DNA from: Megascapheus bottae
Taxonomy: Eukaryota; Chordata; Mammalia; Rodentia; Geomyidae
Reading direction: 5' to 3'
Assembly: GCA_024803745.1 (NCBI GenBank)
Contig: JANJXV010000099.1
Coordinates: 1,922,001 to 1,986,000, forward strand
DNA: 64,000 nucleotides
Below the pieces are notes generated by a model. The model saw nothing but the letters and a program-made list of their open reading frames with translations, did not search any database and had not been told where the DNA came from. Position numbers and translations under genes: made by a program. Of this stretch, positions 13,781-24,165 are shown in pieces. How positions within the stretch are numbered: position 1 is the stretch's first letter; each line of letters opens with the position of its first letter.

Positions 13781-14173
13781 TGCAAGAGGCAAAATGCAAG
13801 CTGAGAAGGCACTGTGAAGCAAAATGTCTTGTGAAGTCTAAGGGGAATAGTGACAGTTAAGTTTGGATCTTACCTAAGAATGGCTCCTTGAGCCTGAGAC
13901 CAGGCTAGCACTTACGCCTAGTTAATGACTTGGGATTTGAACAAAAAGGTGTGCTGTTTACTACATCCATATGTGAGGTGGGAAGGGAGATTCAGCCTCC
14001 AGTATGTCTTTGGGGAGGTCTTCTGTGAGCAAGGAGCTTTGGTCATTGGGCCTTGAAAGGTGACCCTACCTCCCTCACAATGGAACAGAATATGGAACCC
14101 TGGTAACCAAGCCACTGTATGTGACAACCAGCTCAAGTCAGCTCCCTTGGCCTGTGGCTCAGGAGGAAGAAAG

Positions 14174-14245
14174 ATGTTGCTGTGCTGTTGCCAAAGGTCA
14201 GGAGGCTCGGATCTCAGGCATGAGAGATATGGATGTCTCACTTGA
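14174..14245 (+). pseudogene. Possible N-terminal exon remnant of RALGDS-like gene, unit 1
   Basis: A short ATG frame begins MLLCCCQRSGGSDLRHERYG and stops at TGA 14243-14245. Its Cys-rich start loosely resembles the N termini of some RALGDS/RGL-like proteins. It lies about 0.35 kb upstream of a clearer RasGEF N-terminal segment in the same orientation. The same piece recurs in antisense at 28.7 kb. The resemblance is weak. Confidence 0.3.
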
Positions 14246-14519
14246 AGAAGTAGATGCTGGATCAGGGCCAAGACAAAATTCCAGTATATCAGGCATTTCT
14301 CTAGGAAGAAAGCCAGGAAACTCCAGGGCAACTCAGATGAGGTATATTGAGAGGAAACCTATTTGAACCCATCATCCTGCCCACAAACTACAACCTTCTT
14401 GTGTGCTTTCAAGTGACTATACTGAGATTAGAGTGTGTCATTTCCAATCTACTCTATACCAATTCCTCAGTGTGAAGTGTGGTCCCATTCCTACGTTTGA
14501 AATATCCACTGTTTTGCCA

Positions 14520-14678
14520 ACATAATGTGATGGTAAGTCAGCTCAGACTCTGAATGAACCTTGTAACCTATGGATCCTGGAGGAAGGCCTGTTGGAGATG
14601 CTGCTGACAAAGCTGATCCCTGCCTACCAGAAAGGTGATCTCTTTTATGTGGGAAACTTCCTGCACAATTTCAAATAG
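14520..14678 (+). pseudogene. RALGDS/RGL-like RasGEF N-terminal (REM) segment, first half, unit 1
   Basis: The frame reads LEEGLLEMLLTKLIPAYQKG and continues DLFYVGNFLHNF. This matches the start of the RasGEF N-terminal module of Ral exchange factors (pattern G-T-L-E-x-L-V-x-x-L-x-P-A-F-x-x-G-D-x-x-Y-V). In active family members this module supports the CDC25 domain that loads GTP on Ral GTPases. The frame ends at TAG 14676-14678, and unit 1 has a private TAA at 14523-14525. No CDC25 catalytic domain was found in the window, so this is a partial pseudogene. Confidence 0.62.
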
Positions 14679-15159
14679 TGGAGGACAATGTAGTAGTTGC
14701 TGGAAATTGTCTTGAAAAAGTGAGTGTTCCCCCTCCAAACCCATGTTTGCTCACCACTCCTGGCCAAGCCTTGGAATACTTGGCTCCTCTCTGAGCCTGT
14801 TTGGTTCACTGGGGTGTTCACAGGGGAGCTAAGCATGATACAAGTGCACAAACTACTTCATTATGACTGGGACACCATGCCATTTCATTTCCCTCACAAG
14901 CTACTGGAGTCTCAACAGTGTGCTTACTGAGAAGTTGGATTTCAGGCATGAGTAAGTGGCTCCCAACTGCAGCCCTCACCTAGGTGACATCCTAAGAAAT
15001 CCCATTTCCCAGTAAGAAATGAGGTGTCAGTACTAATGGCGGAGGCCTGTGAAATACTGGAGTCAGAGGAAAAGCTGGGGGCTGAATCACTTTTGAGCCA
15101 TCAGGGAGGGATTGTGATAGCTTTGCCTGTTCGAACCTGAAAGCATTTACATTTTGGTG
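14679..15159. other. Presumed intron of RALGDS-like pseudogene
   Basis: Open frames occur on both strands (14724-14930 and the complement), but none resembles the family. It separates the two halves of the RasGEF N-terminal module. Confidence 0.4.
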
Positions 15160-15378
15160 TGTGGTCCAGTGCTGCCACTTGAACCTGAACCCAGGTCTAA
15201 ATGCCATCCCTTTGGTGTTCAAAAATTAGCACTGTACCATTTGAGTCTTAGGTCAAGTTCTGGCCTTTGCTGCCTAATTGAAGACAAGTGCCTTTAGATT
15301 TTACTGACTAGACTGGCTTTCCACTGTGATCTTCAGAGCTCAGCCTGCTGGGTGGCTAAGATTAGAGCAATGAGCATT
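15160..15378 (-). repeat. Diverged SINE, antisense
   Basis: The + strand shows 'cacttgaacctgaacccaggtct', 'caaaaattagcactgtaccatttgag' and 'gatcttcagagctcagcctgctgggtggctaag', an old B1-like/Geo element in reverse. Confidence 0.6.
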
Positions 15379-15665
15379 TAGTTCTTTATGTAGAGCATTC
15401 ACTTATTGATTTATTTAGAGCATTTACTTAGTTAATTTAAGGTGCATTTACTTTGGACAGATGCATAGAGGCCTCTCTCAGCTTCTGGAAGTGGGGTGTA
15501 AAAGTCATCCTGTTCTCGAGTGTCTCTTACCCCCCTCCCAGCACATAAGTGCACATCTCTGCAGGACAGCCACAGCATTAGAGTCCTGCAAGAAAGGGGC
15601 TTTGGTAAAAGGCTCAGGATGGAGAGAGAAGGCTCTCACTTTCCTTGTACCGAATGTGCCCACAG

Positions 15666-15887
15666 CATCATGTGTTCCATCTATACGATATGAATGGACT
15701 TCTACCCGAGTGATTTCTATGAGTTCAAGAACTGCCACACCCTGACACAACTCAAGCTCTATATGAGGCTCCACATGTCGGCTTTGGACCTGCTCTTCTA
15801 AACACAAACTTTTTGACCAGCTGGAGGAATATGTGACCAGTAAGACCAAGAAAAAGTAGAAGTCCTGGTGTGGGTGCCTCAGAACCT
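15666..15887 (+). pseudogene. RALGDS/RGL-like RasGEF N-terminal exon, second half, unit 1
   Basis: The exon is bounded by tgcccacag|cat and cagaacct|gtgagt. It reads SIMCSIYTI-stop-MDFY and then SDFYEFKNCHTLTQLKLYMR. A one-base shift gives HKLFDQLEEYV. This follows the end of the RasGEF N-terminal module of RALGDS relatives (pattern S-I-L-x-T-W-L-D-x-Y-x-E-D-F-x-x-P ... L-x-Q-L). The TGA replaces the conserved Trp (TGG), and the frameshift lies near 15802. Both lesions are shared with unit 2, so the gene died before the tandem duplication. Confidence 0.7.
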
Positions 15888-16454
15888 GTGAGTAGGAAGC
15901 CCATGTGGTCTAGATATTGGTTGGCCCTTACTTCTACAGAGCTTGGCAAAATGCCCTTTATGGCTGGTGTCAGCCAGGTAATGTCTGTCCTCTGAAAGGA
16001 CTCGGGAATAAGCACTCATTAGAAAGACCCTACACCTCCTCAGTGTTCAGTCCAAACTCCAGTTCTACAGGTTTCTCCATTAGATCCTCATGGAAGTTGA
16101 GTGACACTTCAACTTGCAGAGTCCACTCTGTCCACTCTGTACCTATTTCCATTCTTAGGTTTGGGTCATCGTGTAAGAGCTTATCCTGAACTCCGGATGA
16201 AAAACCCACCAATGGAGCTGGTGACTGATGGAGACTGAGAATCATCACTGCACTCCAGAAATCATGGGCCTTCTGTAGAAATTACCAAACAGGTTTAGAG
16301 TCCTATGGATATACCTTTTGCTTGAACCCCATGTGTGACAGAGTTGAACCTGCAGATACTATGGAGGAAGAAAAAGAGCAGCCAGATTTCCTTCCCTTTC
16401 CTTTCACACTCCACACAGAGTCAGTCCATCTGAGTCAGAGTAACACTCCACTTA

Positions 16455-16829
16455 TTGTGCAAGCTGAAGGGGCACACGCTGGGCTCATGGAAAATGTCCC
16501 CATGGGAAGCAGCAAGTGTACTCTCAATACTGGATTCATTGGAGGAAAATGAATCCATCCTCACAGAATATCCAGACCCATCCATCTCACTAAAAGAGAC
16601 TCAATCTCCATTCGACAAACCAGAATCCATCCCCCTCTTAACTCATGAAGGACATTCTGTTTCTCATGAGGAAGGAGACCCTTCTGAGGACTCGGAAGTA
16701 GAATTACTGCCTGAAGGCAACTTGGAGGCCAGTCTGGATTTAGAGCTTCCCTGTCCCCTTCCTAAAAAGACGTCTCTTTATCTTGCTCTCATGATTCTTG
16801 TCAAGTATTCATTGTATTTACTTTGCTAA
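16455..16829 (+). pseudogene. Acidic linker-like open frame downstream of RALGDS-like exons, unit 1
   Basis: A 124-codon frame is rich in Glu, Asp, Ser and Pro (for example SEDSEVELLPEGNLEASLDL). Some RALGDS-like proteins have an acidic, Pro-rich linker between the RasGEF N module and the catalytic domain, and position and orientation fit that. There is no diagnostic motif. The frame is open in both units with almost no change. Confidence 0.35.
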
Positions 16830-17244
16830 CTATTAAACTCTCATTGTTAATATTATGGTGTGCAGTTCTTCAGTGCTTATTATACTGTGTTTTATTTTCC
16901 ACTTATAATGTGAGACCTCAGACACATAGGTCCTGGGTGGGCCAAAAACCAGACAGGTCTGGTCCCATAGAAGACAACCTTACTGGATATACAGGGAACT
17001 ATGAAATGCGTGGAATCACCAGGAATCCAGGCCAGGCCTCCATGGAAAGACAAGTCAGCTACCAAAGCTTAAGGACAGAGCAGATGCCTGGAAATGTGTT
17101 TTGTCAATCGGGAGAAGTGCCAGAGTAACTGTAATATTATGTGGGACTCTGTTCTGTGAGTTCAAGTCTGTTTATATATCCATTGTGCTTTGTACAAATA
17201 TTTAAGAAAATTAAAACTCCACAATAGCATCAAAAATCTACTTT
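16830..17244. other. No recognised feature
   Basis: A frame at 16823-17128 is open in both units but resembles nothing I know. The region becomes AT-rich toward 17200. Confidence 0.45.
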
Positions 17245-17432
17245 GGCTTTTAATGTTGCCTAATTGTAGAGTGCTCGCCTAGTATACAAGAAGACCTTGA
17301 TTCAATTCCTCGACACTGCATACACAGAAAAAGCAGATGGGGCACTGTTGCTCAGGTGTCAGAGTGCCACCCTTGAACAAATGTGGCCAAGGACAGTTCC
17401 TGGTCCCTCAGTTCAAGCCGCAGGACTAGCCA
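17245..17432 (+). repeat. IDL-Geo-type SINE
   Basis: The left half shows ttgtagagtgctcgcctagt and 'cttgattcaattcctcgacactgcatacacag'. The right half ends 'cctcagttcaagccgcaggac'. Confidence 0.78.
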
Positions 17433-17845
17433 AACAAGAAATCATACCATTTTCCACACATTTGGAAATAAATCTGATTTATCTAACGCTACTTCTTTTT
17501 TGCCAGTCCAGGGTGTGTGCCACCAAGCCAAACTACTGGCCCCCAACCTTACTATTTTTAATCATTTAATTTTTTTACATAATCATATTTCATGCTGTCT
17601 TTATTAATACCATAAACAGTATGCTTAGTGTAATAATGTTAAAGGTAAAACATAAGAAATTAATAACTAAAATTCCTTTTATATTAGTTTTATAGCATTA
17701 CTACAATTTTATGAGAAAAATTACTTAGAATGTTTATTTTAGAGTTCAAGTAATCCATTTTGATAAATATATCAACCTACATCATTTATTTGAACACATT
17801 TTAAACTATTTTTTTCAGGAATGAAATTACATATATATTTGTTGT
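17433..17845. other. AT-rich stretch, no recognised feature
   Basis: Low-complexity AT-rich sequence with no repeat head or coding signal. Confidence 0.5.
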
Positions 17846-17990
17846 AAATGAAATTTATGACTTGGGGGGAAAGGAAAGAGAAAATGGGGGAGGGGGTAAC
17901 AGTGTTTACAAGAAATGTACTCATTACATATGTAACAGCAATCTCTTTGTATATCACCTTGAACAACAAATTTTTTGAAAAGTACAATAA
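17846..17990 (+). repeat. Unclassified interspersed repeat (copy of the 24.42-24.58 kb element)
   Basis: The G-rich run ggggga...gggggtaacag is followed by 'caagaaatgtactcattacatatgtaac' and a terminal 'caccttgaacaacaaa'. A diverged relative lies at 24420-24580. The family is not identified; it looks like the 3' end of a retroelement. Confidence 0.5.
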
Positions 17991-18014
17991 GTTTAAATGT
18001 CTACTTTGGGCAGA

Positions 18015-18225
18015 ATTTTTTTTGCCAGTACTGGGCTTAGACTCAGGACCTGAGCACGATCCTTGTTTTTGTTTTTGTTTATTCTTAAGGCGCAAGTTCT
18101 ATCACATGTGCCACAGCACCATTTTTATCTTTTTTTATCAATGTTGTGCTGAGGAATTGAACTTGGGTCTTCATTCATGCTCGGCAAGAACTCTTCCACT
18201 AGGCTTAACTTATGGCCCCAGTGGG
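18015..18225 (-). repeat. IDL-Geo-type SINE, antisense
   Basis: The + strand shows 'gccagtactgggcttagactcaggacc', a (TTTTTG)-rich interruption, then 'aattgaacttgggtcttcattcatgctcggcaag'. Confidence 0.75.
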
Positions 18226-18319
18226 AAGGAAGTTTTCCATAAAATATGTAGGAAATATGTACACTAAGGAAAAGCCATCAAAAATAGAAGAAAAATTATA
18301 TACTTAGATAACAACATGC

Positions 18320-19012
18320 CCGTATTATGGCAGATCTCTGTAATTCTAGCTTCAAGAGTGGCCTATTTGGACCAGGAGTTGGCTGGCTGAAGTAAAGTGC
18401 TATCCTTGAGCAAGCCCTAGGATAGTGCTCTGGCCATGAGTTGAAGCCATAGGACATGCAAAAAATAATAATTTAATGCCCGTGACTGGTGGCTCACCCT
18501 GGTAATCCTAGCTACCCTGGAGGATCGAGGTTCAAAGACGGCCCAGGCATAAAAATCTGTGAGAATCTTATTTCCAAGTAATCCAGAAAATTCAAAATGA
18601 CAATGTGCCTCAAGTGGTAGAGCTCTTGCCTTGAGCTGAAGAGCTTAAGGTAAACATCCAGGCCCAGAGTTCAAGCCCCATGAGTGAAAAAAAGAAAAAG
18701 AAAAAGAAAGCCCTTATCTAAGGCTGGAGTGCACACTAGTGGTAGTCTGCTTGCCTAGTATGCACAAAGCCCTGTGTTCAATTACTCTGTACCACTTACA
18801 CTAAAAAAAGCTGGAAATGATCTCAGAAGGTTGGGTTCTGAGGATCACAGTTCAAAGCCAGGCCAGACACTAAAGTGCATGAAACTGTTTCTTCCACTTA
18901 AGCACCAGAAAACCAGAAGTGACACTGTGGCTCAAGGTGTTTAAGGTTGTAGCCTTGAGCTGAAGAGCCCAGGGACACTGCCCAGGTGCACAATTAAAGT
19001 CTTACAACCAAA

Positions 19013-19013
<1 letters not shown>
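18320..19013 (+). repeat. SINE cluster (three to four elements)
   Basis: Consecutive sense SINEs: a partial one at 18320-18470, a B1-like/Geo element at 18472-18712 (A-rich tail), an ID-like left half at 18721-18806, and a further B1-like/Geo element to 19013 that runs into a GA repeat. Unit 2 lacks 18384-18968 of this block. Confidence 0.75.
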
Positions 19014-19089
<76 letters not shown>

Positions 19090-19138
19090 CAGGCAGACAG
19101 ACAGAGACAGACAGACAGAGAGACAGAGACAGAGACAT
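19014..19138 (+). repeat. (GA)n/(GACA)n microsatellite
   Basis: A pure GA run followed by GACAGACAG-type units. The unit 2 copy (52662-52860) is longer by about 75 bp. Confidence 0.93.
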
Positions 19139-19139
19139 C

Positions 19140-19378
19140 AAACAGTCAGGCACTGCTGGCTGAAGCGTGTAATTCTACCTACTATGGAGGCTGAGATTGG
19201 AGGATCTTGGTTCAAAGCCCAAAGCCAGCCTGGACACATATGTTTGTGTGACTTACATCACCAATTAACTACCAGAAACCAAAAATGGAGCTGTAGAGGA
19301 AGAGCGCTAGCCTTGAGCTGAAGAGGTCAGGGACAGTCCAGGCCCAAAGTCCAAGCAACATGACGAATCAATAATAAA
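19140..19378 (+). repeat. B1-like/Geo composite SINE
   Basis: It contains 'gtaattctacctactatggaggctgag', 'ttaactaccagaaacc' and 'agcgctagccttgagctgaagag'. Confidence 0.78.
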
Positions 19379-19419
19379 AAAAAGAAGATAGCTAATAGTA
19401 ATGATGAATAATTTTGGGC

Positions 19420-19685
19420 TGGGAGTTTGGCCTAGTGGTAGAGTGCTTGCCTAGCATGCACGAAGACCTGGGTTCAATTCCTCAATATCACATACATAGA
19501 AAAATGCTGGAAGTGGTGCTGAGGCTGAAGTGGTAGAGCCCTAGCCTTGAGAAAATATATGGACAGTGCTCAGTCCCTGAGTTCAAGCCCAGGACTGGCC
19601 AAATCAAAAGTAGTAGAGCACTGGCATTGAACTGAAGATCTGAGGAACAGCCCAGGCACAGAGTTCAAGCACCGCAAACAACAAC
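19420..19685 (+). repeat. IDL-Geo SINE with extra right half
   Basis: This is the best-preserved element: ggctgggagtttggcctagt, 'ggtagagtgcttgcctagcatgcac' and 'gggttcaattcctcaatatcacatacatag', then the right monomer. A second right monomer follows at 19605-19675. Confidence 0.85.
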
Positions 19686-20049
19686 AACAAAATCTATGAA
19701 ATGGCAGTGGTGGATTTAAGCTAAGCAAAAATAGAGTAGAAATTGGTAAAATACATATTTGTGTGTAAGCAAAATAGCCAGACTTATGCATTAGAACAGG
19801 ATAGCAACTTGAAAAAAAAATTTGTTTTCCATCTCAGTAGGTCCTGTCTCTTAATTTATTCAAGTAAGTAAAATGCTGGGTTTTATAATCATTGCTCTGA
19901 ATATTAGAAAATCATAATATCTCTCATTAACCAACAAAGACCAGGAACTGGGGCTTCGTTGAAATGGCAGAGTTTCAGGCAAGAGAAGAAAAAATTGAAG
20001 TAAGAACTTGAAGTTCTTGATCCAGAACCTGCATAGTAACAGAGCAGCA

Positions 20050-20262
20050 GCCTGGTGATGGTACCTCACACCTATAATCTTAGCTACTCAGGAGGCTAAG
20101 ATCTGAGAATCAAAGTTTAAAGCCAGCCAAAGTACCCAGTTAAATGCCAGAAAAACCAGAAGTGGCACTGTGGCTCACAGATTAAAGCACTAGCCTTGAG
20201 CTGAAGAGCTCAGGGACAGTGCCCAGGCCCAGAGTTCAAGCCCCACAATGGACAAAAATCAA
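20050..20262 (+). repeat. B1-like/Geo composite SINE
   Basis: The head has 'cacctataatcttagctactcaggagg'. The right half has 'gaagtggcactgtggctcacag' and ends 'cccagagttcaagccccacaatgg'. Confidence 0.85.
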
Positions 20263-20479
20263 ACAAGCAAACAAAACTCACAAAGAAGCCTGCAGACCAC
20301 AGTGGTTCTGCTGAGTCTCTTCTCTATGGGGATCAGGAAACATTTCACTTTTTCTGTCTCTTCCCATCTCAACATTCATACTAAAATAAGACTGTGTTGA
20401 AAGTTTCAATTTATAAAAATGTTTTTCATGAAGCACCCTGAAATATTCATCGCTTATATCTCAATTGAAGATAGTTGAT

Positions 20480-20575
20480 TTGGGGCTGCATTGGTAGAGT
20501 GCTAGCCTTGAGCAGAAAAGGTCAGGGATAGAGCTGAAGCACTCAGTTGAAGACCCAGTGCCAACACACAAAAGA
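20480..20575 (+). repeat. SINE right monomer
   Basis: It reads 'ggggctgcattggtagagtgctagccttgagcagaaaaggtcaggg' and ends in 'aacacacaaaag'. Confidence 0.65.
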
Positions 20576-20667
20576 AATTATGCACTTTATACATATTTTC
20601 TAATTTCTTAATGAATTTTTCAGTCTGTATAAATATAGGGTACATTCCTTGTTACTTAAGTAAGATT

Positions 20668-21015
20668 GCTCTTTTTTTTCTTTTTGCCAGTCCTACGGCT
20701 TGGACTCAGGGCCTACACATTTTCATTGGACTCGCTTGCCCAAGGTGAGTGCTCTGCCTCTTGAAACACAGCGCCACTTCTAGCTTTTTTCTGAATATGC
20801 GGTACTGGTGAATAGAACCTAGGTCTTCATGCATTCTAGGTGAGCACTCTACCATTAGGCTACATTCCCAGGCAGTGAGATTCCTCTTACAGTCATTGTA
20901 TGTTCACAGAGTTTGATCTCACACACTGTAGGGCCCTGGTTGGCTTTGACCTGTGATCCTAAGCCCTGAGCCTCCTAAGTAGCTGAAATTAAGTTGTGAG
21001 CCAGCATGATGGCTT
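20668..21015 (-). repeat. Antisense SINEs
   Basis: An IDL-Geo-type element in antisense lies at 20668-20870 (ggcttggactcagggcctac ... 'cttcatgcattctaggtgagc'). A B1-like head in antisense follows at about 20925-21015 (cctcctaagtagctgaaatt). Confidence 0.78.
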
Positions 21016-21069
21016 CCATTCTTTTTTCTACAAAAATATATATAGTTATCTAAAATATATCTATAGCTG

Positions 21070-22190
21070 AAAAAAATGAATCTCTCCCAAACAAATCTTC
21101 AAAGAAACAACCATCCTATTAAAAGGTGGGCTAAAGACTTAAAAGAGTATTCTCTGAAGAAAAAATTAAAATGGGCTTTAGACACATGAAGAAATGCTCC
21201 ATATCTCTAGCAATAAGGGAAATGAAAATCAAAACAACTTTGAGATTCCACCTGACTCCAGTCACAATGGCCATTATCAAAAAATCTAATAAGAGATACT
21301 GGTGGGGAAGTGACCCGGTGGGATCACACCTACACTGTTGGTGTGAGTGTAAACTCGTTCAACCACTAGGGAAAGCAGTGTGGTGGTTCCTCAAAAGACT
21401 GAACATAGAGCTCCCCTATGATCCAGCAAATCCACTACTTGGCATCTACCCAATTGTCCAGAAAAAAGGACATACTAAAGCCACTACCACAATGATGCTC
21501 ATTGCAGCACTATTTACCATAGCAAAGATATGAAACCAACCCAGATGCCACTCAGTAGATGACTGAATCAAGAAGACGTGGTACTTATACACAATGGAAT
21601 GCTATGCTGCCATCAGAAGGAATGACATCGCCCCATTTGTAAGGAAATGGAAAGACTTGGAAAAATTCATATTAAGTGAAGCAGCCAGACCCAAAGAAAC
21701 ATTAGCTCAATGGTTTCCCTCATTTGTAATAATTAGTTCACATCTAGGACTCTCCTAGCAGAGGATTACAATAACTCAAAAACCTAGGTATATAAGGTCA
21801 TATAGGATGAGACTAAATGAAAGGATCTCTAGGATATGGGAACAAGAGCTATATCTTGTGTCATCGTTGCTCTTAATCTTGTGTGATTTTTGTCCTTAAT
21901 CTACTATGTTATTTCTCATCTCTTATTTTGCCCTATGGTTAATGTCAGATTGTTACTGTATCTGATTTTTCCCTGGCATATTGTATATATGTTTATTTGT
22001 TTATGTCAAATAGGAAAGGGAAGGGGGGAAACAAGATGATTGGGAAGGGGAGGGGAGAGGGAACTGGGGACAAAAACATGTGGAGTGGAATAAATGTGTG
22101 AGAAGTAATGCAGTCCACTACCTGTAAATGTAATCGTAACCCCTCTATACATTACCCTGAAAATAAAAAAGAGACTATAAAAATATCTGT
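21070..22190 (+). mobile_element. L1 3' end, first of three in series
   Basis: The ORF2 C-terminal frame includes 'LLGIYPIVQKKGHTKATT' and 'LIAALFTIAKI', then a stop. An L1 3' UTR with a G-rich tract (about 22018-22075) and an A-rich end near 22175 follow. It is 5' truncated. Unit 2 (54794-55913) is almost identical. Confidence 0.85.
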
Positions 22191-22194
22191 AGAA

Positions 22195-22255
22195 AATGAG
22201 GTTGGATTATGGAAACAACCAGATGCCCTACTACAAAAAATGTGATACACGCACG

Positions 22256-22305
<50 letters not shown>

Positions 22306-22885
22306 CACACACACACAATGGAATGATACATAGCCAACCGACAAGATAAAATAATGGCATTCTCGGGGAAGTGGATGAAAAGGAAAAAAATCATATTAAG
22401 TGAAGTAAGCCAAACTCAAAGGAACATAGGCCCAAGAGTCTCCCTCATTTGTCAAATTCAGTAGAAACCTTGGGCTCTGCTACCAGAGATTTACAATAGA
22501 ACAAAATCTAGAGACATCGTGACAAATAGTATGACACTAAATGTAAGGACCTCCAAGATAAAGAAACAAAACTCATATAATGAGTGATTGTTGTCCTTAA
22601 TGAACTATGTGATCTCTTATCTCTTTTGCTATCCCTTGGTTATATCATATTGTTACAATATTTCACCTTGTTTTCTGATATATTTCATATGTGACTAATT
22701 GGTTATTTGAAATTGGATAGGGAAGGGGGGAAATGAACATGAATGGGCGTAGGGGAAGGGAAATGGGGACCATATCATTACATGGGGTATCAAAGTTTGA
22801 GAAGTAATGCACCTTCTATCTGGTGAATATAATATAACCCTTCTATAAATTACAATAAATATAAATACATAAAAAGAAGATCTGC
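22195..22885 (+). mobile_element. L1 3' end, second of three, carrying a CA repeat
   Basis: The L1 ORF2 tail 'aagtgaagtaagccaaactcaaaggaac' is followed by the 3' UTR with 'ggaaggggggaaatgaac' and an A-rich end. It is 5' truncated just after the previous element's A-tail. The (CA)n at 22246-22317 lies inside the ORF2 remnant. Confidence 0.82.
22246..22317 (+). repeat. (CA)n microsatellite
   Basis: An ACGC-started CA tract inside an L1 fragment. Unit 2 (55972-56037) is a few units shorter. Confidence 0.95.
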
Positions 22886-23312
22886 ACAGAAAAAAATAAT
22901 AATGGCATTTTTGGGGTAGTGGATGAAATTAGAGTGAATCCTGTTGAGTGAGATAAGTCAAGACCAAGGAACAAAAGGTACATGATATCCTTAATATATG
23001 GATATTAGTTTCAAACAGTAGTAGAGCGATGATTGAATAGTTGATACCCAAAGTTCTGGACATAATTTTGGAGATATAAACATAACTACATAGACATAAA
23101 AATCTAGGATAGACTATACACTCTATAGACATGTGTTTTATTATAGATTAATCTGTATCTATGACATACAAAGACTCAGCTTAATTTTTACTATATTCCA
23201 AAATCTATGTGCCAGTGATTGTATAGCGATTCCTTTCTTGAATACTTGTTGGTTAAACATGACATTTGAAATATGATGTAAAATTCAATGTTAATAAATT
23301 TTTTTAAAAAGA
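22886..23312 (+). mobile_element. Old L1 3' fragment, third of three
   Basis: It resembles the L1 ORF2 end/3' UTR ('aataatggcatttttggggtagtggatgaaatt', 'gagtgagataagtcaagaccaaggaac') and ends at 'aataaatttttttaaaaag'. It is older than the two before it. Confidence 0.6.
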
Positions 23313-23694
23313 GGCTAGACGTAAGTACCACTAATGTACTTGCTCTAAGTGGTACAGAAATTTTCTTAATGAATCAAGGGATTTTATTACATCTTTATGC
23401 AATTATTTTAGTTCTGAGTGTTCTACACTCAATGATACTTCTGGAAAGATGATATAGCTGACTGTGTAGATGGTATGAAGACATACTGGCCTAAACGTAG
23501 AATAAAGCATTGGTAAGTGGCTGTTAGCTGTCCAGATTCTACGGGAATATGTGGAATGAATTTATTAAGCACAATGCAGGCTCTTAGTCAGATCAGGATC
23601 AAGATTATGTGGTTCCATCAGATGAATGAGGAAAGATCAGAAAAATCTACTAAGATATCCAGATATACTTTTTAAACTAAGATATCTGGACTCC
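23313..23694. other. No recognised feature
   Basis: AT-rich, without coding or repeat signal that I can name. Confidence 0.5.
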
Positions 23695-23935
23695 ATTTTT
23701 TTCTTTCTTGGTGGGGAGGTTGAACTTTGGACCTGGGCAAGGTCTCTTAGTTCTTTTTCCTCAAGGCTAATGCTGTACCAGTTTTAGCCACAACTCCACT
23801 TAGTTTTTGGGTGGATAAGTGGAGAGTAGAGTCTTACAGTTTTTTTGTTTTCATTTTATTTGCTTGCAAAGGCTTTGAATCACCTTCTCCCTGGCTAGTA
23901 GAATGACAATTATGACCCTCCAGCGCCTGGCTAGT
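23695..23935 (-). repeat. Diverged SINE, antisense
   Basis: The + strand shows 'gaggttgaactttggacctggg', 'cctcaaggctaatgctgtaccag' and the B1-like end 'ccctccagcgcctggct'. Confidence 0.65.
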
Positions 23936-24059
23936 GATTTTTTGAAAACTGGACTTTCTTCCAAATCACATATCTGGTTCCTAGCAAAGTTTTGAAGCCT
24001 GACTTAAATGTGATAGATTTTTGTCACTTGGAGACACTCTGTGCTGAACGTTAGAAATC

Positions 24060-24165
24060 TACCAGCTGAGTCACAGTGGCACTTCCAGTTTTTTGTTTAT
24101 GTGGTGCTGAGGAATGGAATCCAGGGTTTCATACATGCTAGGCAAGCTTCATTTTCAGCCCAAGG
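24060..24165 (-). repeat. SINE fragment, antisense
   Basis: The + strand shows 'ctgagtcacagtggcacttccag' and 'gtttcatacatgctaggcaag', an ID-like/right-half remnant in reverse. Confidence 0.65.

Larger units (their letters stand above)
13033..14402 (+). repeat. Inverted-repeat arm A, unit 1
   Basis: Its reverse complement matches 28521-29885 along its length. The match includes an antisense SINE (13160-13356), a sense SINE (13588-13780) and the short 'MLLCCCQRSG' open frame at 14174. By eye the two arms differ by around 10%, far more than the two tandem units do. The inverted duplication is therefore older than the tandem one. Confidence 0.85.

Noticed and set aside
15505..15849. 114-aa minus-strand frame, conserved in both units
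   Set aside because: It is antisense to the RALGDS-like exon and reflects its composition. The + strand has splice sites and family similarity.
16823..17128. 101-aa frame with a hydrophobic start as a small membrane protein
   Set aside because: It is open in both units, but the units are too similar for that to mean constraint. There is no family match and no promoter or splice support.
17848..18267. 139-aa + strand frame present in both units
   Set aside because: It runs through the unclassified repeat and an antisense SINE, so it is not a gene.
19430..19500. tRNA-like gene from the box-A and box-B-like motifs
   Set aside because: These are the ID-like left monomers of SINEs. They are diverged, followed by the SINE right half, and present in many copies.
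22152..22394. Cys-Val repeat frames on the minus strand (also 55876-56114)
   Set aside because: They are the complement of a CA microsatellite inside an L1 fragment.
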